Shown piece after piece: positions 1 to 7,991 of a stretch of 56,231 nucleotides of DNA. A program made the position numbers and the translations under genes. The notes beneath the pieces are model-generated. The model worked only from the letters and a program-made list of their open reading frames with translations, made no database searches and had not been told where the DNA came from. Source of the DNA: Aquibacillus koreensis (lineage in GTDB: Bacteria; Bacillota; Bacilli; Bacillales; Amphibacillaceae); the NCBI RefSeq assembly GCF_025154055.1, contig NZ_JAOALK010000009.1:1-56231 (forward strand), in the 5' to 3' direction. Numbering within the stretch: the first letter of the stretch is position 1; each line of letters begins with the position of its first letter.

Positions 1-157
1 AGTCAGAGAAGGGCCCGCTCACTGACAAGAAAAAGAAAAGAGAGCCAGTCGAAGTCAGAGAAGCGCCTGCTCACTGACAAGCAAGAGAAAGAAGAATCAG
101 TTCAAGTCAGAGAAGCACCCGCTCGCTGACAAGAAAAAGAACTAAGAGCCAATTATA
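1..157. repeat. Three tandem copies of a 52-bp repeat
   Basis: Three imperfect direct repeats start at 1, 53 and 105, giving a period of 52 bp. Each opens with AGTCAGAGAAG, has a GC-richer core ending in GCTCACTGACAAG (the third has GCTCGCTGAC), and continues with a purine-rich tail. GTCAG and CTGAC at the two ends of the core are inverted, so each unit could fold. The array may continue left of the window edge. Its function is unknown. It directly abuts the 3' end of the NERD-domain gene. Confidence 0.85.
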
Positions 158-211
158 TTCAGGGACAGGCTCGTCTTCCCCGATCATAGTTAATCCCACT
201 CCCAAACAGCG

Positions 212-1120
212 CTAACTATAGTAAGTACCAGTGTTTACCCCGTGCATAGTGTAGTTATTTTTCAGGAGTCTACTAATGGTTCTTTTATGTACATCCACCT
301 TGCACCACTCATAAATAGCCTGGGTAGTAATTCGACGATCAGGAAACAGAAGCTTAAACTCTCGCACATTCCGCAATATCGCCTCTTCTATCTTCTCCTT
401 CCTACCACATGAATTGCATAAAAAATCGTACCGAAGCTTACTAATATGAAAAGACCCACAACCGTCACAATAAATCCCTTTCTGCAACCCTTCATAACTA
501 TATGCTGGCAATTGGGCAAAAGGGTTCTTAGGTATATGCGAAGCGAGCAGTGTTTGAGCAAGTTTTTTGTGGTCTGCATTTAACTTGGATGGTGTGCTAT
601 TCCATCCGTTTAATAACCGATGAACTTGAGTTGGGAAAATAATAGGTTGACTTAGTGGGGCTTGATATAAAGTGAATGTAGGGTGATTAAAAATAACTAA
701 GGGTTCAACAAGGAATTTGAACTTGTGCTTTAGTAGAAACTGGTTAAACAGAGTGGTACTTCTCTTGATTTGATCAACCGGATTCTTCCTCTCTCGTTTC
801 GTAGTAACGGAGTATAGTTTGTCATCCTCCAAATAAAAATCACCTTGAAAATACTTGTTGTCCAAGAGGTGAATGACTCCTTGTGAAATAATCATCGTGT
901 CAATTTGGAAGTAGGAGTTGTTGATTTCAAGGAGTAGATCACATAGAATATACCTTTCCTCCTGGAGATCTTCCAACAGGACATCAAACTTCCTTTCTCC
1001 CTCATATCCCTTTTCCATATTGGAGAGATGAAACTTTTCCTTGTCAGTCAAATCCATCCTCCTGTTTAAAGTGCGCATCGTTAGCAATTCCTCTGATTCA
1101 GAACGGGTTTTAATGATCAT
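212..1120 (-). CDS. NERD (nuclease-related) domain protein
   Basis: The protein is 302 aa. Residues about 35-150 look like a NERD domain: GYEGERKFD near the start, then QIDTMIIS and the following lysine region (LLDNKYFQGDFY), the spacing expected of this endonuclease-like fold. The C-terminal part (about 215-245) has two Cys pairs, CDGCG and CNSCG, which would form a small zinc ribbon, followed by a possible winged-helix segment. The ATG is preceded by GAAAGGAAGTG. NERD proteins are predicted nucleases of unknown role, often encoded near mobile elements. No partner gene is evident, and the gene ends next to the 52-bp tandem repeats. Family call is fairly sure; activity is inferred. Confidence 0.75.
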   Translation of the reverse strand: MIIKTRSESEELLTMRTLNRRMDLTDKEKFHLSNMEKGYEGERKFDVLLEDLQEERYILCDLLLEINNSYFQIDTMIISQGVIHLLDNKYFQGDFYLEDDKLYSVTTKRERKNPVDQIKRSTTLFNQFLLKHKFKFLVEPLVIFNHPTFTLYQAPLSQPIIFPTQVHRLLNGWNSTPSKLNADHKKLAQTLLASHIPKNPFAQLPAYSYEGLQKGIYCDGCGSFHISKLRYDFLCNSCGRKEKIEEAILRNVREFKLLFPDRRITTQAIYEWCKVDVHKRTISRLLKNNYTMHGVNTGTYYS

Positions 1121-1278
1121 AGAACACTTCCTTTCTTCAATTTATCTATATAATATGCCTATATTTTACAAAACTCAACAAAAATCTGCACAAAATGATA
1201 AATCAAACGTTTGCTTAATCCCGAACAAGCTTATACTATTTAACCAAGAACTATTACCAAAAAAAGGGCGGGATAATA

Positions 1279-1389
1279 ATGACTTTTTCCATCATAGGAT
1301 TTGATACAGAACAAAAGAACTAGGCGTTGCGGTAGCGGATGCAGGATGAAGGTTTGATCGATAAAAAAGTAGTGGAATTCATGGAATAA
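1279..1389 (+). pseudogene. Remnant resembling a DUF1028 N-terminus
   Basis: A good ribosome site (AAGGGCGGG) precedes ATG and the codons for MTFSIIGFDTEQK, like the usual start of DUF1028 (Ntn-hydrolase-like) proteins. The frame then breaks at a TAG, and shifting by one base restores an ELGVAVA-like stretch. A short tail reading EGLIDKKVVEFME ends at a TAA in the original frame. Most of a normal gene (over 200 codons) is missing. This is best read as a decayed remnant with an internal deletion; the family call rests on few residues. Confidence 0.35.
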
Positions 1390-1405
1390 GCAGCACAAAC
1401 GTAGG

Positions 1406-1452
1406 CAGCACAAACGGCACAGAAAAGTGATGCTTTTTGTGCTGTTTTTTTA
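1406..1452 (+). terminator. Intrinsic terminator
   Basis: CAGCACAAA at 1406-1414 pairs with TTTGTGCTG at 1436-1444 and is followed by a run of T. It lies behind the DUF1028-like remnant and between that and the convergent Spo0E-like gene. Confidence 0.6.
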
Positions 1453-1464
1453 TTTACATCACAA

Positions 1465-1605
1465 TTAATTTTTCATTGCTAAGAGAATATATTCATCCAA
1501 TTTCTGTGATATTTCAATGACTTCTTTACTATTGGGATTCTCTAAATAGGCGTTGTACATTTGTATGCGCAATGCCTCAATAACCTTATCGACATTGTTA
1601 CTCAT
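1465..1605 (-). CDS. Spo0E-like aspartyl-phosphate phosphatase
   Basis: This is a 46-aa peptide. It contains SQKLDEYI, matching the SQELD signature of the Spo0E/YisI/YnzD family, which dephosphorylates Spo0A~P and so delays sporulation. The small two-helix size fits the family (about 45-85 aa). A longer in-frame extension upstream is possible, but the ATG at 1605 fits the family and has AAAGG upstream on the coding strand. Its presence supports a spore-forming host and is relevant to the Spo0A-type boxes elsewhere in the window. The target (Spo0A) is known for the family, not shown here. Confidence 0.8.
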   Translation of the reverse strand: MSNNVDKVIEALRIQMYNAYLENPNSKEVIEISQKLDEYILLAMKN

Positions 1606-1752
1606 AAAGAACCACGACCTTTTAACCAATATATTAATTATTTTACAGAACATTACAAAATAATACAAATGATTTCCATTTTTCTGCCTGGCCTGGCTTA
1701 TACACGAAATTAAAACAAGCCATCCAAGACTCCATCCCGACAAACAGTCGCC

Positions 1753-2841
1753 CTACGAAAATGACGACTCATAATAAGAAACGCAATTACGTCCCCTCTC
1801 CTTAGAAAGATATAAGGCTTCGTCCGCTTCCTTTATCACTTGCTTTAATGCTTTTCCCTCAACTGAAAAACTAATACCAATGGAAATCGTAACTTGTACA
1901 TCTAGCATTTTACCTTCAACGGAAAAGGAGTGATTTTCAACTATTTTTCGTAGCCGTTCAGCAGCTTCACTTAAATCTCCCATTTCTGAAACGTTGGAAA
2001 AGCAAATGATAAATTCCTCGCCACCATATCGAGCAACTATATCCGTGCCTCGACAACTTTTGGTTAGGAGATTACCAATGTTTTGGAGAACATGGTCTCC
2101 ATTTAAATGGCCATGATTATCGTTAAACTCTTTAAAATAATCAACATCAACCATCGCAATGGCATATGGAATTTTGTTTTCAATAAGAAGCTGCACTTCA
2201 TGATTAAACTTGCGCATATTCGGTAAAGTAGTTAATGGATCATGATTGGAATGGAACTCTAATTGTTTTCTTAATTTAATATTTTGTGTGTCGTCGTTCA
2301 GCATGAGTGTGATGACCGACACAACCAAAGCGGAAAACAATGCAAAAACAATAACAATATGTACTGGGATTGGTGTTGTCGATAGAATGAAAATCGATTT
2401 CAATAATTCATAGGTGGAAATGCCAACCAGCATATGGCGGAAGTTTATGAAAGGGTATAAAATAGTATGGTTTTTACGATAAAAAAGTGATCCAATCACT
2501 GCGGGTAATAGGATGCCTTGCAAGATACCTTCCATAACTGTAGGGCCCATAAGTGAGGCGCGATAGAGGCTTGGAATAATGATAGCCAATAGCCCAACCT
2601 TCCACCCACCTAAATAAGAAATAATAAAAATAGGAACCTCTCTTAGATCTAGTCGCATTCCTTCGTACACAAATCCGTTAATCATCACACTCATGGATAA
2701 GAAACCAGCAACGAAAGGAGACAACCAAAACCATAGTGAGGTCATAGATTTAACGACAAAGTTCTTAGCCTTTAATGTAATAAACATAAAGGCTATGATT
2801 AGTGCCATATTCTCTAAAAAGAAATAAACAAGTGACTTCAT
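1753..2841 (-). CDS. Membrane-bound diguanylate cyclase (5TM + GGDEF)
   Basis: The N-terminal ~190 residues hold about six hydrophobic segments with an LREVPIF...GG pattern typical of the 5TM-5TMR_LYT (LytS-type) sensor module. The rest is a GGDEF domain: MVDVDYFKEFND metal and substrate residues, then ARYGGEEF with an intact GGEEF active site, then SIGIS and EADEALYLSKERGRN. It should make cyclic di-GMP from GTP at the membrane. ATG at 2841 has GGAG nine bases upstream and is preferred; an upstream in-frame ATG at 2877 would add 12 residues but has a poor ribosome site. The gene lies downstream of the GGDEF-EAL gene on the same strand, and the two may share a transcript. The ligand sensed is unknown. 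Confidence 0.9.
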   Translation of the reverse strand: MKSLVYFFLENMALIIAFMFITLKAKNFVVKSMTSLWFWLSPFVAGFLSMSVMINGFVYEGMRLDLREVPIFIISYLGGWKVGLLAIIIPSLYRASLMGPTVMEGILQGILLPAVIGSLFYRKNHTILYPFINFRHMLVGISTYELLKSIFILSTTPIPVHIVIVFALFSALVVSVITLMLNDDTQNIKLRKQLEFHSNHDPLTTLPNMRKFNHEVQLLIENKIPYAIAMVDVDYFKEFNDNHGHLNGDHVLQNIGNLLTKSCRGTDIVARYGGEEFIICFSNVSEMGDLSEAAERLRKIVENHSFSVEGKMLDVQVTISIGISFSVEGKALKQVIKEADEALYLSKERGRNCVSYYESSFS

Positions 2842-2944
2842 GACATGTAACTCCAATGATAGAATGTATTTTTCCATCTGTATATGAGAATAAGTATGAA
2901 TCTATAAATAAGATACGTCTATACATACATATTATATCAGAAAG

Positions 2945-5146
2945 TTAGAAATAAACGCTTTCCATCTCAAGAATCTTGTTTAATTCTTCGACAGGTACAG
3001 GTTTACTGAATAAAAACCCCTGTCCTTTGTTACATAGGTGTTGCTGTAAGATCCCTAATTGTTCGTTTGTTTCAATTCCTTCAGCGATAACGTTGATGCC
3101 AAGACTTTGGGCCATCGTTAACATCGTAATCGCAATGCTTTTGTCATCTTTATTCGTATTTATGTCATTAATAAAAGATTTATCAATTTTTAAATAATCA
3201 ATAGGTAGAGACTTTAAATAGCTTAAGGAGCTGTAGCCTGTACCAAAGTCATCTATCGATATATTAACGCCAAGCTTTTTTAAATGATACAAAATTTCCT
3301 TAGCGGCTTCGATATCCATCGTCATACTTTCGGTGATTTCAAAGGTGAGTTGATCAGGTTGGACATTTGTCTCTTGTAGTAATTGTTGGATTTGATTGAT
3401 AAAACCGGCTTGATAAAATTGGCGAATCGATATATTAATGGCCACAGATATTGGTGGATATCCGCTATTATTCCATAATTCCAATTGCTTAAAAGCAGTT
3501 CTTAAAACCCAATCACCAATAGGAATGATTAACCCCGTTTCTTCTGCAATTGGAATGAAGTGCATCGGAGATATCGAACCTAATGTATCGTTTTCCCATC
3601 GAATTAATGCTTCTACATCAGCAATACGATTCGTAGAAAGGTCAAGAATTGGTTGATATACGAGATTGAATTCATTTTTATCAAGGGCTTTCCGTAATTC
3701 ATTTTCAATTTTTAATCGCTCTAATGCCTGTGTATCTAAGCTTTTATTATAGAATTCGAATTGGTTTCTTCCACTATTCTTTGCTTGATACATTGCGACA
3801 TCCGCTTTTCGGAGTAAGTCTGCTACCGTTTCCCCATCATTTGGATACAGGCTGATACCTATACTAGGTGTTACGAAAATTTCCTTGCGATGTATATGAA
3901 AAGGCTGCACTAAGGTTTGGATGATCCGTTGCGCAATTGTTTTGATCTGTTCGATGGTGACATGTTTAATTAGAATGGAAAATTCGTCACCACCTTGTCT
4001 GGATATCATATCATCTTCTCGTAAACTCTCTTTTAACCGTTGTGCAACTTTCTTTAATAATTGATCCCCGATGTGATGGCCGAGTGTTTCATTAATTACT
4101 TTGAATCGATCTAAATCTAAATAGAGCATACCAATCAAACTATCTTCCGCGCTATCATGGGATCGAGAAATAGCCTCATCTACATATTTGTCAAAAAGCT
4201 TTCGGTTGGCTAACATGGTTAAATCATCATGATACTCCATAAAGTTAATTTTTTCTTCTGCATGATAATGTTGAATGACTAGGCTAGCAAGATGTGTGGC
4301 TTTATTAATTAATTGAATATCATTTTTTTTCGGTGTGCGCGGTACCGGATAATAGATCGCAAATGTACCTAATACCGTTTCATGGTTATCAAGAATTGGA
4401 TAGGACCAACAGGCTTTCAAGTTGTAACCGCTTGCAATGTCTTTGTATTGTAACCATAATGGATCATCATCAATATTGGAAGTAATGATTGGTTTTTTAT
4501 AATATGCTGCTGTACCGCAGGAACCGGATGTTGGACCAATCTTTGTACCATTTATTTTTTTACAATAACTGTTTGGTAAGTGTGGAGAAGATGCATGTAT
4601 CAGTTGCTCGTTTATCTGGTCAACCAAAAGAATGGAGCAAGTTCCACCACTTATTACATCCTCCATCAATAAATTGATCTGGTCTAATACATCTTTCATT
4701 GGGTGCTTCGTATAGATCATCTTCAGTACTTCTGCTTGACCATCTAGCAATGTTTCCATTTGATGCGATTTTGTTAATTCTTTAGCGATTCCTATTATTC
4801 CGCAAATTTGTTCCTCTACCTTAAGCGGGACGGCTGTAATGGTTACATCAATTTCATAACCGTTTTTATGTTTAATTGTTATGTTAAATGTTTGCTCGTT
4901 CCCCTCGATCACCTTGTTAAAGTGTAAAGTCGATTCAGTAATGGTATCCTTTTGCAAAAAATCTTGAATGGATATCTCCAGAGCTTCATCCGAAGAGTAA
5001 CCTGTAAGGCTTTCGGCAGCGTTGTTAAACAATTTGATATTCCTGTTCATATCTAATACAAAACAAGCATCATGATTTAATGTAAAGAAGGACTTATATA
5101 TCTTTTCAAATGTATCTGATTGAAAGATGGATTTTGTTGTTTTCAT
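2945..5146 (-). CDS. PAS-GAF-GGDEF-EAL cyclic-di-GMP enzyme
   Basis: The protein is 733 aa and soluble. In order: PAS (about 14-125), GAF (about 150-290, with CxSYPIL-type residues), GGDEF (about 300-465) with RQGGDEF at about residue 387, and EAL (about 475-725) with EALIRW at about 512, DDFGTGYSSL and AEGIET. Both catalytic signatures are intact, so it may make cyclic di-GMP, degrade it, or let one domain regulate the other. The start has an excellent GAGGAGG site. A c-di-GMP-I riboswitch plus terminator lies about 270-360 bases upstream on the same strand, so the gene probably responds to its own product or substrate. A Spo0A-type box adjoins the candidate -35. Confidence 0.93.
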   Translation of the reverse strand: MKTTKSIFQSDTFEKIYKSFFTLNHDACFVLDMNRNIKLFNNAAESLTGYSSDEALEISIQDFLQKDTITESTLHFNKVIEGNEQTFNITIKHKNGYEIDVTITAVPLKVEEQICGIIGIAKELTKSHQMETLLDGQAEVLKMIYTKHPMKDVLDQINLLMEDVISGGTCSILLVDQINEQLIHASSPHLPNSYCKKINGTKIGPTSGSCGTAAYYKKPIITSNIDDDPLWLQYKDIASGYNLKACWSYPILDNHETVLGTFAIYYPVPRTPKKNDIQLINKATHLASLVIQHYHAEEKINFMEYHDDLTMLANRKLFDKYVDEAISRSHDSAEDSLIGMLYLDLDRFKVINETLGHHIGDQLLKKVAQRLKESLREDDMISRQGGDEFSILIKHVTIEQIKTIAQRIIQTLVQPFHIHRKEIFVTPSIGISLYPNDGETVADLLRKADVAMYQAKNSGRNQFEFYNKSLDTQALERLKIENELRKALDKNEFNLVYQPILDLSTNRIADVEALIRWENDTLGSISPMHFIPIAEETGLIIPIGDWVLRTAFKQLELWNNSGYPPISVAINISIRQFYQAGFINQIQQLLQETNVQPDQLTFEITESMTMDIEAAKEILYHLKKLGVNISIDDFGTGYSSLSYLKSLPIDYLKIDKSFINDINTNKDDKSIAITMLTMAQSLGINVIAEGIETNEQLGILQQHLCNKGQGFLFSKPVPVEELNKILEMESVYF

Positions 5147-5379
5147 CTAGCTTCCTCCTCGTATGTTAACTAACTTTTTCGTCTTTCAAGTAATAAAGTA
5201 TATAATGCTTTGGTTGACATTCTTTTTCTTGATGTGTGATATGTATGAAACGAACGCCGTAACTAATCAAGTGACTAAGGTAAGAATCTTCCTTACAAAT
5301 ATTCTGACTTTTAATGCTACATTAGGTTGAACATAGTATAAATAGGCTAGTTATCTTACAATCTTCTAATATGAAAATA

Positions 5380-5413
5380 AAAAGCAAACCTAAAGAGTTA
5401 AGGTTTGCTTTTC
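5380..5413 (-). terminator. Riboswitch-coupled intrinsic terminator
   Basis: Read on the minus strand, AAAGCAAACCT pairs with AGGTTTGCTTT and is followed by T-rich sequence. It begins at the 3' edge of the riboswitch aptamer, so it is the likely expression platform deciding whether RNA polymerase reaches the GGDEF-EAL gene. Confidence 0.8.
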
Positions 5414-5503
5414 GCACCTGCATCCTTCGGTAACTAGGCTACCGTAGCTATTTCAGCGTTAGGCCCTCAGCTTTGCGTCTTTACCTTTCAGTAAATTTGC
5501 TAT
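5414..5503 (-). promoter_or_regulatory. Cyclic-di-GMP-I (GEMM-I) riboswitch
   Basis: The minus strand reads AGCAAATTTACTGAAAGGTA, then GACGCAAAGC, GGGCCTAA, a short helix, and GGTAGCCTAGTTACCGAAGG. These are the hallmark blocks of the GEMM-I aptamer: the GAAA-type loop of P2, the GACGCAAAGC...GGNCUAA core and the GGUAGNC...GGUUACCG P3 receptor. A terminator follows directly. It precedes the PAS-GAF-GGDEF-EAL gene on the same strand, so c-di-GMP probably feeds back on its turnover enzyme. ON versus OFF polarity cannot be settled by eye. Confidence 0.88.
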
Positions 5504-5564
5504 TATCGTTATAGATGAGAATAATATTTTTAGACATTATGGATTGTAAAGTATATTAGTTGTT

Positions 5565-5592
5565 ATTGTATCATGTTTTGACAATTTTCCAA
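5565..5592 (-). promoter_or_regulatory. Sigma-A-like promoter for the riboswitch-GGDEF-EAL transcript
   Basis: On the minus strand TTGGAA (5587-5592) and TACAAT (5565-5570) are separated by 16 bases. Transcription would start just upstream of the GEMM-I aptamer. Confidence 0.5.
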
Positions 5593-5596
5593 TACT

Positions 5597-5603
5597 TTCG
5601 ACA
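5597..5603 (-). promoter_or_regulatory. Spo0A-type box upstream of the GGDEF-EAL promoter
   Basis: TGTCGAA on the minus strand is an exact match to the core 0A box and sits just upstream of the candidate -35, where Spo0A~P classically activates sigma-A promoters. A 7-mer can occur by chance; position adds weight. Confidence 0.4.
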
Positions 5604-5654
5604 CGATAATTTTACATTTTATTACTTAATTTTCAGTTTTGTGGGTAAAACTAA

Positions 5655-5669
5655 TGAGAATGATTATCA
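5655..5669. promoter_or_regulatory. Fur-like box without an obvious target
   Basis: TGAGAATGATTATCA differs at one position from the 7-1-7 Fur box TGATAATnATTATCA. On the + side no intact gene follows before the convergent LysM gene. The rest of 5670-5890 is AT-rich with only a short broken reading frame, possibly the remnant of an iron-regulated gene. Confidence 0.4.
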
Positions 5670-5892
5670 GTATTAGTGGGTATTTCTTATTAGTTATATC
5701 TATTCATATAACCTGAGTAATTTATATACTAGGAATTCATATCTCAGAACACTTGTATGTGGGTTCAATAGAGGTAATTTATCAAAAATTAATTCATATT
5801 TACGTCTAACAGAAAAGGATGGTGATTTTAAGAAAGGGATTTTTAGTAGTATATACCTTAATTTAGCTCATACCCGATTCTAAAACAAAATA

Positions 5893-5918
5893 AACAGGCC
5901 ACCCAAAGGCGGCCTGTC
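5893..5918 (-). terminator. Intrinsic terminator of the LysM-NlpC/P60 gene
   Basis: On the minus strand CAGGCCGCC pairs with GGTGGCCTG around TTTG, followed by TTTATTTTG. It lies ten bases behind the stop codon of the cell-wall hydrolase. Confidence 0.75.
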
Positions 5919-5927
5919 CAAAAAGAA

Positions 5928-6905
5928 TTATTTCCAAGCTCCATAACCAGTAAAGTACTTGCTCCAATAAGAGTTATCTAAGCTAGTAATCTGTACACCA
6001 CTTGAACTTGCGTGAGCGAATTTATTATCCCCAACATAGATCCCCATGTGTGAGATTCCTGCTTTATACGTACCACTAAAGAATACAAGGTCCCCAACCT
6101 CAGGGCTAGAAATCTTTACAGACTGGTTATAGTATGATGCTGCACTTGCTCTATTGATATCCATGCCTGCCGTTTTGTGTACATAGTAGATAAATCCACT
6201 ACAGTCAAATCCACCAGGAGCTGTTCCGCCCCATTTGTAAGGGGTGCCAACGTGCTTTTTCGCTTCTGCAACTACTTTTTTAGCAATGCTAGCTGTTTCT
6301 TGTTTTGGTTCAGATACTTTCTTAGGCTCGGAAACCTTCGAGCCACTAGTTGGTGCAGTTAGACGGATTGTTTGTCCAACATAGATCATATCAGAAGATA
6401 GATTATTCCACGTTCTCAAGTTGGATACGGAAACGCCATATCTTTTTGCAATATGAGATAATGTATCGCCTGAGCTGACTTTGTATGCTGTCACACTTGC
6501 AGTTGATCCAGATCCTGTTGACGCAGAAGAGCCAGATTTAGAAATTACTAACTTCTCCCCAGCATGAATCGTATTACTAGATTTATTATTCCATGACTTT
6601 AGATTAGATACAGAAACGCCATGCTTCTGAGCGATTGACCATAAAGAGTCTCCAGACTTTACCGTATAAGTTGATCCTGAAGCTTTGCTACTAGTCTCTA
6701 ACGTTTGTCCTACAAAAATAGTATTAGAAGATAAATTATTGATAGATTTTAAGCTTGAAATCGATGTATTATATTTTTGTGAGACTGTCCATAGAGAATC
6801 CCCAGATTGTACTCTATAAGATGCAGCATCTACATTTGTTGAAAAACCTGTTGTAATCGCTAAAGTGGCTACTACCGTTATTAACGTTTTTGATGTTTTT
6901 TTCAT
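5928..6905 (-). CDS. LytE-like D,L-endopeptidase (3 LysM + NlpC/P60)
   Basis: The protein is 325 aa. A signal peptide with an alanine-rich end (VDAAS) is followed by three LysM repeats (about 29-70, 79-120 and 140-182, each with SGDxL and a W/SxNNLSS core), a Ser/Lys/Pro linker, and an NlpC/P60 domain (about 208-325). Catalytic residues are visible: Cys in FDCSGF, His in ISHMGIYVG and the following HASSS. This architecture and length match B. subtilis LytE-type enzymes that cut gamma-D-Glu-mDAP bonds during growth and separation. GGGAG precedes the ATG. A TGTCGAA motif lies about 125 bases upstream. The choice among LytE, LytF and CwlS names is open. Confidence 0.9.
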   Translation of the reverse strand: MKKTSKTLITVVATLAITTGFSTNVDAASYRVQSGDSLWTVSQKYNTSISSLKSINNLSSNTIFVGQTLETSSKASGSTYTVKSGDSLWSIAQKHGVSVSNLKSWNNKSSNTIHAGEKLVISKSGSSASTGSGSTASVTAYKVSSGDTLSHIAKRYGVSVSNLRTWNNLSSDMIYVGQTIRLTAPTSGSKVSEPKKVSEPKQETASIAKKVVAEAKKHVGTPYKWGGTAPGGFDCSGFIYYVHKTAGMDINRASAASYYNQSVKISSPEVGDLVFFSGTYKAGISHMGIYVGDNKFAHASSSGVQITSLDNSYWSKYFTGYGAWK

Positions 6906-7029
6906 GTTGTTCCACTCTCCCTTTTTAAGTTATCAGTCTCAGGTTGTTTAAGTGGTATAAGTTATAGTTTATTAGTTTGTTAGCGCGATTGGCCTCGCGT
7001 CGCTTTCTGAAACGAGTATAGCATGGAAA

Positions 7030-7036
7030 TGTCGAA
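7030..7036 (+). promoter_or_regulatory. Spo0A-type box between the divergent hydrolase and LuxR genes
   Basis: TGTCGAA is an exact 0A core. It lies between the start of the LytE-like gene (- strand) and the riboswitch-controlled regulator (+ strand), so it could act on either. No strong promoter is adjacent on the plus side. Confidence 0.3.
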
Positions 7037-7120
7037 AAAAGGGGTTTGTTACGGTCTCTTAATCATACTGTTATAATTACGGGGAATAATGGTAAATGTA
7101 GAGGAATTAGCTAGAAGTAC

Positions 7121-7148
7121 TTGTTTTGTGTGCAGATCATGGTATCAT
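7121..7148 (+). promoter_or_regulatory. Candidate sigma-A promoter for the riboswitch-LuxR transcript
   Basis: TTGTTT at 7121-7126 and TATCAT at 7143-7148 are separated by 16 bases and end about 25 bases before the GEMM-I aptamer. Confidence 0.5.
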
Positions 7149-7174
7149 TTCTATAGAAGATAAAAAAATTGAAA

Positions 7175-7262
7175 AAGGCAAACTATGTCGAAAGAATAGG
7201 ACGCAAAGCCTAGGGTCTAAGGTATTTATACTATGATCGCCTGGTTACCAAAGTATATGATA
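7175..7262 (+). promoter_or_regulatory. Cyclic-di-GMP-I (GEMM-I) riboswitch
   Basis: The strand carries AGGCAAACTATGTCGAAAGA, then GGACGCAAAGCC, GGGTCTAAGG, a variable helix, and GATCGCCTGGTTACCAAAG. These match the conserved GEMM-I blocks (GCAAAC entry, GAAA loop, GACGCAAAGC, GGNCUAA, GGUUACC). An intrinsic terminator follows at 7273, before the LuxR-type gene. This is a second, clearly separate aptamer from the one at 5414-5503. Confidence 0.88.
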
Positions 7263-7272
7263 CGCTTATGTA

Positions 7273-7303
7273 GCGACCATCTATTTTGGGTGGTCGTTTT
7301 TTT
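7273..7303 (+). terminator. Riboswitch-coupled intrinsic terminator
   Basis: GCGACCA pairs with TGGTCG and is followed by seven T. It stands between the aptamer and the LuxR-type gene, about 50 bases before its ATG. Confidence 0.8.
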
Positions 7304-7354
7304 ATGTTGATCATAGGTAGACCTCACGACGAAGTCTAAGTTAGGGTGAGATAA

Positions 7355-7990
7355 ATGAAGAAGATTGCTATCTTGAAAGCGCATTCGGTAATTCGTGATA
7401 TGATTGTAACGACATTACAACAGGAACTAATAAATAGTGAGATTTATACGTACGGTCCTGATGATTTAAAAGTGAATGATAACATCGGATCTAAAGCGGA
7501 TATGGTTATTATTGATCTAGATATTAATCTAGACATACATCACCTAATAGAATGTTATAAGACGGAAGGTAAAAAAGTAGTAGTATGGACCCCAACAACT
7601 ACAAATCCTGCTTTGCCATGTCTATTTAAACTCGGTTTGCATGGTTACTTCTACAATGGAATGGAAAAAGAGGAGCTTGTCCACGCGATTGAATCCATTT
7701 TTAACGATAAAGTATATGTCGATAAGGAACTGGCTCCCGTTTTATTAGATGAGTACATTAGTACGGTATCCCAAGAGCCAAAGCGGCCGTGTGACATGTT
7801 TACCAACAGGGAGTGGGAAGTAATCGAGTTGTTAGTGAAAGGATACAGCAACGAAAAAATAGGCAAACATTTGTTTATTTCGGATAAGACGGTTAAAAAC
7901 TACGTCAACTCGATCCTAAAAAAGCTACAACTACCCGACCGCACAAACGTCGTACTCCACGCCATAAAAAACAACTGGTTCTATATATAA
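7355..7990 (+). CDS. Orphan LuxR/NarL-type regulator with degenerate receiver domain
   Basis: The protein is 211 aa. The C-terminal third (about 146-205) is a GerE/LuxR helix-turn-helix: TNREWEVIELLVKGYSNEKI then SDKTVKNYVNSILKKL. The N-terminal ~120 residues follow the response-regulator fold (MVIIDLDIN gives an Asp at 54), but the acidic pair normally after the first strand is absent (ILKAHSV), and the conserved Lys near GYFYNG is not seen. It may therefore not be phosphorylated by a kinase, and no histidine kinase is adjacent. AGGGTGAG precedes the ATG. A c-di-GMP riboswitch and terminator control it, so its level rather than its phosphorylation may carry the signal. Targets are unknown; the matrix operons nearby are plausible. 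Confidence 0.85.
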   Translation: MKKIAILKAHSVIRDMIVTTLQQELINSEIYTYGPDDLKVNDNIGSKADMVIIDLDINLDIHHLIECYKTEGKKVVVWTPTTTNPALPCLFKLGLHGYFYNGMEKEELVHAIESIFNDKVYVDKELAPVLLDEYISTVSQEPKRPCDMFTNREWEVIELLVKGYSNEKIGKHLFISDKTVKNYVNSILKKLQLPDRTNVVLHAIKNNWFYI

Positions 7991-7991
7991 T

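Noticed and set aside
1-157. CRISPR array
   Set aside because: The repeats are directly tandem with no variable spacers of fixed length, and no cas genes are present.
5670-5890. Iron-regulated gene behind the Fur-type box
   Set aside because: Only a short broken frame is present, with no recognisable domain.
6906-7020. c-di-AMP (ydaO-type) riboswitch ahead of the LysM hydrolase
   Set aside because: Such genes often have one, but the conserved blocks could not be found on the minus strand here.
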